Of a DNA stretch of 24,194 nt, positions 16,692-23,989 are shown piece by piece. Made by a program: the position numbers and the translations under genes. Under the pieces are notes generated by a model. The model ran no database searches and was not told the DNA's origin. It worked only from the letters and a program-made list of their open reading frames with translations. This DNA comes from JAJFUI01 sp039679885 (GTDB lineage Bacteria; Planctomycetota; Planctomycetia; Pirellulales; Thermoguttaceae). The stretch lies in contig JBDKUC010000013.1 of NCBI GenBank assembly GCA_039679885.1, forward strand, positions 1-24,194. The letters run 5' to 3'. Each line of letters starts with the position of its first letter. Position 1 is the first letter of the stretch.

Positions 16692-16794
16692 GAACCACAG
16701 ATAGACACGGATGAACACGGATGGATTCAAGGGACTTTTAACGGTTCCAGACAGATGGACGCCATCTGTGTCCATCAGTGTTCATCTGTGGTTC
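16692..16794. repeat. 33-bp inverted repeat of the GAACCACAGAT type
   Basis: Arms 16692-16724 and 16762-16794 are reverse complements at 28 of 33 positions (GAACCACAGATAGACACGGA, paired with the complement of TCATCTGTGGTTC). A second small palindrome (CAGATGGACGCCATCTG) lies inside. GAACCACAGATGAACAC-type elements are widely dispersed in bacterial genomes. It occupies the gap between the 426-aa gene and the radical SAM gene, which converge, and may terminate both. The remainder of 16572-16881 shows no gene. Confidence 0.85.
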
Positions 16795-16881
16795 TTTTGC
16801 AGGTCGTTGCCACACAAAGGCTAAGTGTTCTTCAACGATAAGCAATCCTGCCCAGTAAAACTAACAGCAGCCCTGAAACGG

Positions 16882-18294
16882 TCAAGCCGCGTCTCTGCAC
16901 CGTTTGGCATATTTCGGCGAAAGCCGCAAGACGGCATTGCGCACTCGCCGCCACGCCGCGGCATTTGTCGCCTGCGCGGGGTTTCGTCCAACGATTCCTT
17001 CGCGGAGGTTATCGTACCGGTAGGTCAGATTGAGCCGCCAAGTCAGATAGGCCGAAAGCAAGCCAACGCCGAACGCGGTGCGAATCGTTCGCAATATGAT
17101 CCGGTCAAGCCGATAGAACTGGCGATAGAGCCAGTCGGCGCCCTCCTGCAACTGCTCGGCGGTCATCTTCGCCGGCGTGATGACCACATGGCGGTAGTCG
17201 TAGTGGCGCCAGTCGTGGTCGACGATTCTGCCAACCCGCTTGAAGTCATCGTAGAGGACGGTTCCTGGTTGCGGAGTCAGGATCGCGAGTTGCAGCGCGT
17301 CGATGTGGGCCGTTTGCAGAAAGCGCAGCGTTCGTTGGAAGACGGTTGGATCGTCGCCATCGAGGCCCACGATCATCCCGGCTTGAACGCCGATGCCGAC
17401 GGCGCGAATCGCCGCGATGCGGCTCATGTAGCCGCTGCCGTCGTTGAAGCCCTTTTCGACGGCGTCGAGGTTCTGCTGGCTGAGTGTCTCGATGCCAACG
17501 AATACGCCGCGGCATCCGGCCGCGTATGCCAGCGAGAGCAACTCTGGATCATCGGCGATCTTCAACGAGCATTGGCTGATCCAACGTTTCTTCATCGGCG
17601 CCATTGCGCGGAAGAGCTGCTTTGCGTATTCCGGATCGGCGATAATGTTGTCGTCGACGAACATGAAGCATCGGGGAACGGCGGTGAGTTCGTCAAGCAC
17701 GTGCGCGAGCGGTCGGCTGCGATGCGTGCCGCGGGCAAAGGCGGTTATCGAGCAGAACTTGCAGCCGTGCCGGCATCCTCGCCCCGTCTGCACAGCGTAA
17801 GTCGTCACGTAGTGGCGGCTCGATCCGGCCATCAACTCCCGACGGGGAATCGGCGTGGCGGCAAGATCGGGCAGTTGCTCCGTCCGATAAATGCGAGCCA
17901 GCCGCCCATGTGCAATGTCTTCCAGAACGCTCGGCCAAAGCCCTTCTGCCTCACCGACGACAACGGCGTCGAAATGCTGCGATGCCTCGTCGGGGCAAAA
18001 CGTCGGGTGAAAGCCGCCGGCAACGACCGTTTTGCCGCGACGGCGAAACTCGGCCGCGATTTCATAGGCGCGCGGCGCCAAGGCCGTCATGAATGACACG
18101 CCGACCACGTCGCATACGGCATCGAAATCCAGCCGCTGTACGTTTTCGTCGCACAGCACGACCTCGTGCTCGGGCGGAGTCAATGCCGCCACGGTTGTCA
18201 GCGACAGGTTAAACCTTAGCATTTTTCGCCTTGGCACCTCGTCGCCTGTCACTCGCAGGTGCTCTGCCGCAGGCAGAACCAACAGAATCTTCAT
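16882..18294 (-). CDS. B12-binding-type radical SAM enzyme
   Basis: 470 aa. The ATG at 18294 is chosen because AAGGAG precedes it; an extension to 18330 is possible but has no such site. Residues 1-140 form a cobalamin-binding-like Rossmann domain (MKILLVLP, VGVSFMTALAPRAYEIA, GGFHPTFCPDEA, GEAEGLWP) without a DxHxxG cobalt-ligand motif. The radical SAM barrel carries CRHGCKFC (C174, C178, C181), the CX3CX2C ligand set for a 4Fe-4S cluster and AdoMet, then FVDDNI and GIETLSQQNLDAVEKGFND. The C-terminal part (LTPQPGTVLYDDF, HVVITPAKMTAEQL) resembles DUF4070-bearing members, some of which act in hopanoid or lipid modification. The substrate is unknown. It lies 132 bp downstream of the amidohydrolase gene on the same strand. 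Confidence 0.88.
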   Translation of the reverse strand: MKILLVLPAAEHLRVTGDEVPRRKMLRFNLSLTTVAALTPPEHEVVLCDENVQRLDFDAVCDVVGVSFMTALAPRAYEIAAEFRRRGKTVVAGGFHPTFCPDEASQHFDAVVVGEAEGLWPSVLEDIAHGRLARIYRTEQLPDLAATPIPRRELMAGSSRHYVTTYAVQTGRGCRHGCKFCSITAFARGTHRSRPLAHVLDELTAVPRCFMFVDDNIIADPEYAKQLFRAMAPMKKRWISQCSLKIADDPELLSLAYAAGCRGVFVGIETLSQQNLDAVEKGFNDGSGYMSRIAAIRAVGIGVQAGMIVGLDGDDPTVFQRTLRFLQTAHIDALQLAILTPQPGTVLYDDFKRVGRIVDHDWRHYDYRHVVITPAKMTAEQLQEGADWLYRQFYRLDRIILRTIRTAFGVGLLSAYLTWRLNLTYRYDNLREGIVGRNPAQATNAAAWRRVRNAVLRLSPKYAKRCRDAA

Positions 18295-18426
18295 GGCAGC
18301 GCTCCTTCTTGCGGTTCGACCGTCGCGCAACGCAGCCGACGGTCGCCCCCCAAGGGTACAGGGCGTGCGGGCGGCGGCAATATAACACCGGAGAAAAATC
18401 GGCGGAAGTTCGCGTCTCTTCTTCGT

Positions 18427-19416
18427 TCACTCCGTCTCCAAGCCGTCCGCCTCGTCGCCGCCGACCAACCGATACGCTCGCTCGGCGCTCTCGCGGCCAA
18501 TGCCGAGCGCTTCCTTCAAGGCGAGATCCTGTTCCAAGAGATTCGGCATCCGTTGCAGCGAGATCGCCTTCTTCGTGCCGATGGACGTTGCGGAAACCAA
18601 GGGAAACGCGGGAAACGGAAAGTCGCTGCCGTGCAGAAGCCGCTCGCGGGCCCAGTCGTCGGCGAGCAACCGTCGGAGGTCGATCACTCGGCCGGCTGTG
18701 CCAAGCACGGATGTGTCGCCCCAGAGGTTCGTGTGTCTGCGAATCATCTGGAGGAAATCGGGCAGCATGTCGGGCCGGTCGCGCCACCAGCCCGTCCCAC
18801 AATGGCAGGCAACGACCGTGCAACCCTCGTCCAGGGCTGATTCGAGTTTCCGAGGGCTGGCCAATTCCGCATTGACTACCGTTGCGCTGTGCTCATGACC
18901 GGTGTGAACCATGACGACCATCTTCAGCACCGCGCACCGGCGAAGGAATGGCGTGTGACGGCGGTCGGCGAGATCGACGCCCTGGATGGGCGGATGGATC
19001 TTGAGGATTCGCGCCCCCGCAGCCGCGCACCTCTCAAGCTCGTCGATTGCGTCGGATCGCTCGGGGTTGATCGAGACGCAAGGGATCATCCATTGCGGGA
19101 AGCGAGCCGCCACTTGAAAGAGATAGTCGTTGGGAACGTAGAAGGTGGTTCTCGACCAGTCCGGTTCGCCGCGCCCATCGTAAATCGCATCTTGAGCCAG
19201 CACGACGGCCTTCGCCAGTCCTGACGCCTTGAGCTGCTCGGCCAACGCCAAGACATACGCCTCGTCGAGGCTTGACGCCCGACCGCGGAGCCGCAGTTTT
19301 CGCGCAAGAAACCACGGCAGCAGCCTTTTGGGGCCTCGCATCACGAGCCGGCACCCCGACCCGGAGTCGCCCACGCCCATCAGATGAACATGAATGTCGA
19401 GAGTGGGTAGCCGCAT
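18427..19416 (-). CDS. Amidohydrolase of the amidohydrolase_2 (TIM-barrel) type
   Basis: 329 aa, ATG at 19416, no strong ribosome site. It looks like a metal-dependent hydrolase or decarboxylase with the usual barrel landmarks: DIHVHL with H9 and H11, LKIHPP with H141, VHTGHEHS with H171 and H174, CHCG with H205, and HGSDFPF with D265. There is no signal peptide, so it is cytoplasmic. Unusually, an insertion of roughly 40 residues (GVGDSGSGCRLV to RKLRLRGRAS) follows the HxH motif. It is upstream of the radical SAM gene on the same strand, so the two may share a pathway. The substrate cannot be predicted from sequence. Confidence 0.85.
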   Translation of the reverse strand: MRLPTLDIHVHLMGVGDSGSGCRLVMRGPKRLLPWFLARKLRLRGRASSLDEAYVLALAEQLKASGLAKAVVLAQDAIYDGRGEPDWSRTTFYVPNDYLFQVAARFPQWMIPCVSINPERSDAIDELERCAAAGARILKIHPPIQGVDLADRRHTPFLRRCAVLKMVVMVHTGHEHSATVVNAELASPRKLESALDEGCTVVACHCGTGWWRDRPDMLPDFLQMIRRHTNLWGDTSVLGTAGRVIDLRRLLADDWARERLLHGSDFPFPAFPLVSATSIGTKKAISLQRMPNLLEQDLALKEALGIGRESAERAYRLVGGDEADGLETE

Positions 19417-19637
19417 AGGGGATCGCTCGCTTGCGTGGGCCGTCGTCGCCCATGCGCGATACGACCGCCACGTCTATCCGGAAAATGGCGTGGTCGCGGA
19501 GGAGATATAACGCGAGACGAGAGCTATTCGGGAGGGCAAGAGAGCAATCTGCCAATTGCTTGGAACCGCCAAGATGGCCGTGCAAGAAATGATCGCCTCG
19601 CAGGCGTGCACGTCACCCTTCTCGCCCCCAAAAGGGA

Positions 19638-19670
19638 GAGGGGCGGCAGTGCATTGCGCTGCCGCCCCTC
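19638..19670 (-). terminator. Probable intrinsic terminator of the Cys-rich gene
   Basis: GAGGGGCGGCAG (19638-19649) and CTGCCGCCCCTC (19659-19670) pair perfectly over 12 bp with a 9-base loop. On the minus strand the stem follows the stop of the Cys-rich gene by about 40 bases and is trailed by CCCTTTTGGGG, a weak U-tract. The stem is GC-rich and unlike the dispersed repeats elsewhere in the window. Confidence 0.65.
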
Positions 19671-19707
19671 GATGCGACGCAGTTAAATCATCCGCAGGAA
19701 GCCGCCG

Positions 19708-20187
19708 TCATTTCGCCATCGTGGGCGGCATCGGGATCTTCGGCGTGGCCGCAGGGGCCGGCTTGGGGGCCGGCGGGTTCGGCGCAACAGGCGTCGAGCC
19801 ATTGGAATGCCCACCGCAGCAGGTCGGGCAGAGGTACTGCACCACGCACTTGTAGCATGGGACCTCGACCGTGTACTCCTTCTTCACCAGCTTTTGCACG
19901 CACTTCGTGCGCCCACACCGTGGCGGCTTATCGCACGGGTCGCAGCAGTCGCGGTGGCCGGGCATCAACAGCCCGATCTCTTGCCGCTCGACGCACCAGC
20001 ACGTTTTCGGCGCCTTCTTTGTGTCCTGGACGACCGTGCAGACCTTCTGCAGACAGTCGCAGCGGCAACCGCAGTGGTTGCAGCAGGGCAGATTGCTGCC
20101 GCCGCAGCCGTCTTCCTTGGCGACGGCCGACATGGCCGCCAAGCAGACGCCGGCCATCAGCAACATGGCAAATGCATATTTCCGCAT
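19708..20187 (-). CDS. Secreted cysteine-rich protein
   Basis: 159 aa from MRKYAFAMLL at 20187, where an AGGAGA site precedes the ATG; an upstream in-frame extension to 20259 lacks one. The signal peptide is about residues 1-23 (cut after AVA before KED). The mature region of about 136 aa contains 20 cysteines, many paired (LPCCNHCGCRCDC, CCDPCDKPPRCGRTKC, CPTCC). A conserved-looking centre (TCWCVERQEIGLLMPGHRDC and VKKEYTVEVPCYKCVVQYLC) is followed by a Pro/Ala-rich tail. In a periplasmic or surface setting this suggests a disulfide-knotted or metal-binding protein. Comparable Cys-rich exported proteins occur in planctomycetes without assigned functions. It is a single-gene unit with its own terminator. 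Confidence 0.8.
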   Translation of the reverse strand: MRKYAFAMLLMAGVCLAAMSAVAKEDGCGGSNLPCCNHCGCRCDCLQKVCTVVQDTKKAPKTCWCVERQEIGLLMPGHRDCCDPCDKPPRCGRTKCVQKLVKKEYTVEVPCYKCVVQYLCPTCCGGHSNGSTPVAPNPPAPKPAPAATPKIPMPPTMAK

Positions 20188-20248
20188 TGTAATGTCTCCT
20201 GTCAATGTATTCCTTACGGTCCGCGCGAGGTCGTGCCTTTCGGCGTAG

Positions 20249-20318
20249 CCTGGCATCACGCGGAGCGTGAATGAGTACTTTAAGCACCTGGCATCACGCG
20301 GAGCGTGAATGAGTGCTT
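20249..20318. repeat. Tandem copies of CCTGGCATCACGCGGAGCGT repeat
   Basis: Two near-identical 32-base units (20249-20280 and 20287-20318) begin CCTGGCATCACGCGGAGCGT and end GAGTACTT or GAGTGCTT. The core TCACGCGGAGCGTGA is a 6-bp hairpin and recurs at 165 and 23900. The pair sits between the porin stop codon (20326) and the promoter region of the Cys-rich gene, so it could affect the 3' end of porin mRNA. Confidence 0.9.
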
Positions 20319-20325
20319 TGCAGCG

Positions 20326-21807
20326 TTAGAAATCCATGGCGAACCGCATCTCGATGACGTCGAGGCTGCCGCCGGTCAAGGTCGTTCCGGCAATCGGGTT
20401 GTACTTGTCTTGCGAGTGGACGTAGTTGAGCATGACCTTGGTGTACGGGTTCATGTACCAGTTCACGCCGAAGGTGTGGTCCGTCGCCTGACCGGCGCCC
20501 TTGTTCGCAAGGCCGTCCAAGGCGTCGATGTAGGAGAAGCGGTAGGCCAGCTCCCAGGCCCCGATGCCCGTAGCCGTGTCGCCGTCGCAGGTCCGCACGC
20601 GGAAGAAGTTCTCCAGCGGCCGAACGCGATCGAAGACGCCCAACTTGCGGTTGTACGGCCGATGCTCGCCTGTCAGGAAGTAGCTGGCGTAGGCGTAGCA
20701 GCCGTAGAAGTTATTGTTGGCGCCGGTCGTGCGTTCGACGGTCGCGCCGAAGAACTCCGACTGCAACGAGAGCGGTCCATAGACCAACGCCGACTCGGCG
20801 TCGGCCACTTGCCACTGCTTCACGCCGGCCATGTTCAAGCTGACCACCGAGTTGGCGAAACCGGACTCGGGCTTGGTGGAGAAGAGCATGTTGTCGTCCG
20901 GGGCGCTGCGGTAGGCATAGTCCAAGCCGGTGTGCAGCAAGCCGCGTCCGTTGCTCGCCTCATCGTACCAGGGCAGGTACGTCACGCGGGTGGCCATATC
21001 CAATCCCCAATGGTCATACTGGAACAACGGCGGCTGGTCGAAGCCGGTTTGGTTCGTGAAGGCGCCGATGGCCCAGGTGGCCCGCTCCGACTCGTTCCAG
21101 TTGTAGGCCATGATGCCGTTGTTGCGGCCTGGGCAGAACGCGCCCTCGTCGCAGAGCGACCGTTCCATGAACGTCGTGTAGTTGTCGCTGGTCAGGTCTT
21201 CGAGGCCGAAGCACTCCTTGAAGTGACCGACACGCACGACGCCCAGCAAGGGGAGGTCCTTGATCTGGATGTAGACGTCCTTGAAGGCGACGGACTCGTC
21301 CTTGGTGTTCGCGGTGGAGAGCGAACTGCGGTTGGCGAAGTCCATTTCGATGATGTAGTCGACCACCTCGTAGCCGCCCAACAGCGCGAGTCTCGCGCGA
21401 CGGAAGCCAACGGCGTTCGGGATGTTGCCGATCTGGTTAACGCTCGTCGTGTTCTGCGTGTAGTTGGCGGCGTCCATCTGGATGCGGCCGCTGGGGGCAA
21501 TCAACGGCTTGGCCGGAGCGGCGGGCACAAGCGGCTTGGCAGCGGCCGCCTTCGCGGCTTCATCCAGCTTCTTCTCCAGGTCCGAAACCCGCTTGGCCAA
21601 GTCGGCGTTGGCGACGTCCTCGGCCGTCGGGGCGGGCGGACGATCGGCGTCGGCGGCGGGCCGGGTGTCGGCAGCCTGCTGCACGTCGGTCGCCTGTGGA
21701 TAGCCCGGCGACGGCGCGGACTGGTCCTGTGCCAACAAGTTTCCTGCGGTCGCGGCGACCGCCACGGCCAGCGCGCAAATGCCCCATTTCGACGCATGTC
21801 GATGCAT
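20326..21807 (-). CDS. OprO/OprP-type outer-membrane porin
   Basis: 493 aa. The ATG at 21807 follows a strong GGGAGGAG site. The signal peptide (residues 1-26, likely cut after LLA) is followed by a Pro/Ala-rich stretch and a short coiled coil (VANADLAKRVSDLEKKLDEA, about 64-83), then a beta-rich body of alternating short amphipathic strands from about 107 (SGRIQMDAANYTQ). Landmarks of the phosphate-selective porin O/P family are visible: GFRRARLALLGGYEVVDYII, VRVGHFKECFGLE, FMERS, WAIGAFTN, and a C-terminal strand ending in Phe (EMRFAMDF). It should form a trimeric channel in the outer membrane, the coiled coil aiding trimerisation or tethering to the wall. Solute selectivity is not predictable; phosphate is known only for some relatives. 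Confidence 0.85.
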   Translation of the reverse strand: MHRHASKWGICALAVAVAATAGNLLAQDQSAPSPGYPQATDVQQAADTRPAADADRPPAPTAEDVANADLAKRVSDLEKKLDEAAKAAAAKPLVPAAPAKPLIAPSGRIQMDAANYTQNTTSVNQIGNIPNAVGFRRARLALLGGYEVVDYIIEMDFANRSSLSTANTKDESVAFKDVYIQIKDLPLLGVVRVGHFKECFGLEDLTSDNYTTFMERSLCDEGAFCPGRNNGIMAYNWNESERATWAIGAFTNQTGFDQPPLFQYDHWGLDMATRVTYLPWYDEASNGRGLLHTGLDYAYRSAPDDNMLFSTKPESGFANSVVSLNMAGVKQWQVADAESALVYGPLSLQSEFFGATVERTTGANNNFYGCYAYASYFLTGEHRPYNRKLGVFDRVRPLENFFRVRTCDGDTATGIGAWELAYRFSYIDALDGLANKGAGQATDHTFGVNWYMNPYTKVMLNYVHSQDKYNPIAGTTLTGGSLDVIEMRFAMDF

Positions 21808-21832
21808 GATGCTCCTCCCTGAGCGACGCCCT

Positions 21833-21854
21833 CCGCCGGCAACTCCACCGGCGG
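21833..21854 (-). promoter_or_regulatory. 7-bp stem-loop in the porin leader
   Basis: CCGCCGG and CCGGCGG flank an 8-base loop, 26 bases upstream of the porin start codon and just upstream of its ribosome site. It may affect mRNA stability or translation; this is inference from position only. Confidence 0.35.
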
Positions 21855-21876
21855 CGACAACTTCGGCGTTGGAATC

Positions 21877-21906
21877 TTTACAATGGATCGAACCGGCACT
21901 TGTGAA
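21877..21906 (-). promoter_or_regulatory. Possible sigma70-type promoter for the porin gene
   Basis: On the minus strand TTCACA (+ coordinates 21901-21906) and TGTAAA (21877-21882) are separated by 18 bases, matching -35 TTGACA at five of six and -10 TATAAT at four of six positions. The gap to the start codon is about 70 bases. Planctomycete promoters are poorly conserved, so this is tentative. Confidence 0.3.
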
Positions 21907-22059
21907 AACTCCGCTAGGATCTGCATCCGCCGCGCATCTGCTAGATTGCCCTCCCGCATTACCGGCATATTCGGAACAACCGGAACGGGGCTCCGCGGAG
22001 GATTTTAGCTGTCTTACCTGTCCTCACACGGTTCATCGCAACGCCGGCTTGCGAACACT

Positions 22060-22076
22060 CGCCCGACGCGCAAGCG
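22060..22076. repeat. CGCCCGACGCGCAAGCG repeat, second copy
   Basis: This is an exact 17-base match to 9027-9043, here without a neighbouring full-length complement; a degraded complement-like word (AAGCGTCAAGCGAGCG) follows. It lies just downstream of the 68-aa gene and upstream of the porin promoter region. Confidence 0.75.
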
Positions 22077-22116
22077 GGAAAGCGTCAAGCGAGCGATGGC
22101 CCGGTGGAAATGGGAA

Positions 22117-22323
22117 CTAGTCGTTGTTGCGGCCGGCAAGCGCGACCAAGAGGAGCAAGGCCGCGGCGGCGCTGACGATGATGATGGCCAACACGATGAG
22201 GCTGCCCAGCGGCGGGACGCCGAGCCAGCGGAGCGTGCCGAACAGCAACCCCACCACGATCGGCAACGTGAGCAACGCCCTCAGGCTGAACTGCAACGGT
22301 CGGCGCTGGTATGGCTCGGGCAT
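22117..22323 (-). CDS. Small two-helix membrane protein
   Basis: 68 aa. After an N-terminal MPEPYQRRPLQFSLRALL, two hydrophobic segments follow (about residues 14-31 and 38-60), with a short polar turn and a C-terminal GRNND. The 'RRPLQFSLR' start recurs in many small planctomycete membrane proteins, which supports a real gene despite the lack of a good ribosome site. The function is unknown. It lies on the same strand as the oxidoreductase gene, 111 bp downstream, with a repeat hairpin in between. Confidence 0.7.
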   Translation of the reverse strand: MPEPYQRRPLQFSLRALLTLPIVVGLLFGTLRWLGVPPLGSLIVLAIIIVSAAAALLLLVALAGRNND

Positions 22324-22374
22324 GGTCAGCCGCTTAGACGCCTTCGCAGGCGGATTTGCAATCGTCCCGAAACT

Positions 22375-22430
22375 GGACGGACTAGGAAGTCCGTCCTACG
22401 GCGCCATGGCGCAGCTTGTCGCGCTGACGC
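22375..22430. repeat. GGACGGACT hairpin plus TCCTACGGCGC repeat, copy 2
   Basis: GGACGGACT (22375-22383) pairs with AGTCCGTCC (22388-22396) around a 4-base loop. TCCTACGGCGC (22394-22404) follows and then a GCGCCATGGCGC palindrome, as in the copy at 14400. The hairpin lies directly after the stop of the oxidoreductase gene and may act as its terminator. Confidence 0.75.
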
Positions 22431-22434
22431 CTCG

Positions 22435-23778
22435 CTAAAACACCTTGGTCGTGCCGGGCATGGCGATCGGGTACCGGCCGTCGGGGCCGGGTTGAACGGG
22501 CGCGGCGGACGCCATCGTCAGTCGCTCGAGGCCGGGCGCCAGCTCGAGGTCGGACGCGAACGCCTCTTCCCACGTGACCTGCTTGCCCGACTCGGCCGCC
22601 ATGCGACCGAGGATGCCGGTCATCGCCGCCTTGGCGCACCGCTCGGTTTCATTGTAGGGCTGATCCTCGCGGATGGCCTTGAAGAACAGGTCGTGCTCGC
22701 GCTGGTAGGCGTCGCACGGCTCCTTGCTCTGCCAGATGAGATTTGCCCGCTTCTGTGCGTGGCCTTTGTAGATGCGAGGCCGCGATTGTCCCTCGCCGAG
22801 GACAGCGCAGCCCTTGGCCCCCTGAATCACGTCGCCGAAGAAGGCCCAGCAATTGGCGATGTGCCGTCCTTGGGCCATCAGCCGCGTGCCATCGGGGAAC
22901 GTATACTCGACCGAGTAATGGTCGAACAACTGATCGGGCTCTGTTCGGACCTGCCGGCCGCCCTGGCCCTGGGCCGAGACAGGCCACGCGTCTTTGATCC
23001 AGCAACAGATGTCGAGGTTGTGGATCAACCAATCGAGAAGGAAGCTGCCGTTGAGCCAGGTGAAGCACGAGTAGTTGCGGATCTGGTGGCCCAACTCGCT
23101 CATTTCGGGCGTCTTCTTCACGAAGCCGACCTCCGCGTGCTCGCGGTAGGCCCAGCAGGTGATGACGTCGCCGATCGCGCCCCGGTGAATCTGCTCGACG
23201 GCCTCCTCCAACGGCTTGTTGTGGCGGCTCATCAGTCCGCCGGCGATCTTGAGGTTCTTGTTCGCTGCCACCTCGCCCGCCCGAAGCACGCGGCGGATCC
23301 CTGGGGCGTCGACGGCAAACGACTTCTCCATGAAGACGTTCATCCCCTTCTCGACCGCGTATTCAAGGTGGATCGGTCGGAAGGCGGGCGGCGTGGCCAG
23401 CACGACGACGCTGCCCGGGTCAAGCGAGTCGATCACCTTGCGGTAGGCGTCCATGCCGAGAAACTGCCGCTCGGGCGGGACGTCGACCTGTTTGGCAGAC
23501 TTCTTGGTCAGGGATTGGTGTGCTGCTTTCAGCCGGTCGTCGAACACGTCGGCCATCGCCCAAAGGGTCGTTGGTCCGGCGGTGCTCATCGCATTGAACG
23601 CCGCACCGGCGCCGCGGTTGCCGCAGCCGATCAACGCCACCTTGATCGCGTTGTTCTCCGCGGCGTAGCTGCGAGCGGAAATCGCGCTCAGGAGGGTCGC
23701 GCCCGCTAAGGCCGTCGAGGACGCCTTCAGAAAGTCGCGACGCGAGGTGGTGGACGAAGCGGTCAACTTGCGGCTCAT
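22435..23778 (-). CDS. Tat-exported Gfo/Idh/MocA family oxidoreductase
   Basis: 447 aa from MSRKLTASSTTSRRDFLK at 23778, where AAGGAG precedes the ATG; a longer open frame to 23979 lacks support. The twin-arginine signal (R13, R14) and hydrophobic stretch (about 20-38) predict export to the periplasm through Tat. The NAD(P)-binding Rossmann fold shows VALIGCGNRGAG (47-58). The catalytic region carries EKS (151-153) where family members usually have EKP, and DWLIHNLD with D249 and H253 in the positions expected for the acid/base pair. Relatives act on sugars, inositols or sugar derivatives and are greatly expanded in planctomycetes. The substrate is unknown. It lies upstream of the 68-aa membrane gene. 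Confidence 0.85.
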   Translation of the reverse strand: MSRKLTASSTTSRRDFLKASSTALAGATLLSAISARSYAAENNAIKVALIGCGNRGAGAAFNAMSTAGPTTLWAMADVFDDRLKAAHQSLTKKSAKQVDVPPERQFLGMDAYRKVIDSLDPGSVVVLATPPAFRPIHLEYAVEKGMNVFMEKSFAVDAPGIRRVLRAGEVAANKNLKIAGGLMSRHNKPLEEAVEQIHRGAIGDVITCWAYREHAEVGFVKKTPEMSELGHQIRNYSCFTWLNGSFLLDWLIHNLDICCWIKDAWPVSAQGQGGRQVRTEPDQLFDHYSVEYTFPDGTRLMAQGRHIANCWAFFGDVIQGAKGCAVLGEGQSRPRIYKGHAQKRANLIWQSKEPCDAYQREHDLFFKAIREDQPYNETERCAKAAMTGILGRMAAESGKQVTWEEAFASDLELAPGLERLTMASAAPVQPGPDGRYPIAMPGTTKVF

Positions 23779-23899
23779 GCGGAGACTCCTTCGATCGAAA
23801 CGGGCCTGCTGGAATCCAACGTTCCAGTATTCTCGCACGCCGACGTCCGCCATGTCGTGCAATCGCTTTCGGCGCAAGAAGTCGCACGTAGAGCACTCC

Positions 23900-23914
23900 T
23901 CACGCGGAGCGTGA
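23900..23914. repeat. TCACGCGGAGCGTGA repeat, isolated copy
   Basis: This is an exact copy of the 15-base hairpin core found at 165, 20256 and 20294. It lies in the 211-bp gap between the argG stop and the oxidoreductase start. The gap holds no gene. Confidence 0.85.
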
Positions 23915-23931
23915 GGCCCCGTTTCAGCCGA

Positions 23932-23969
23932 CATGCTTGCTGTCTCGCTGCGCTCGCTTAGCAAGCATG
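23932..23969. repeat. CATGCTTGCT inverted repeat downstream of argG
   Basis: CATGCTTGCT (23932-23941) and AGCAAGCATG (23960-23969) pair perfectly over 10 bp around an 18-base loop (GTCTCGCTGCGCTCGCTT). It lies 20 bases after the argG stop on the minus strand and is a candidate terminator built on a dispersed palindrome. Confidence 0.75.
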
Positions 23970-23989
23970 GCGCCCGCAAATCACCATCA

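Noticed and set aside
16825..18096. Plus-strand open frame (423 codons)
   Set aside because: It is antisense to the radical SAM gene, which has the CX3CX2C motif and a ribosome site.
20305..21822. Plus-strand open frame (505 codons)
   Set aside because: It is antisense to the porin with signal peptide and C-terminal Phe. The product is Val/Gly/Arg-rich without a domain.
22096..23709. Plus-strand open frame (537 codons)
   Set aside because: It is antisense to the Tat-exported oxidoreductase, which has intact Rossmann and catalytic motifs.
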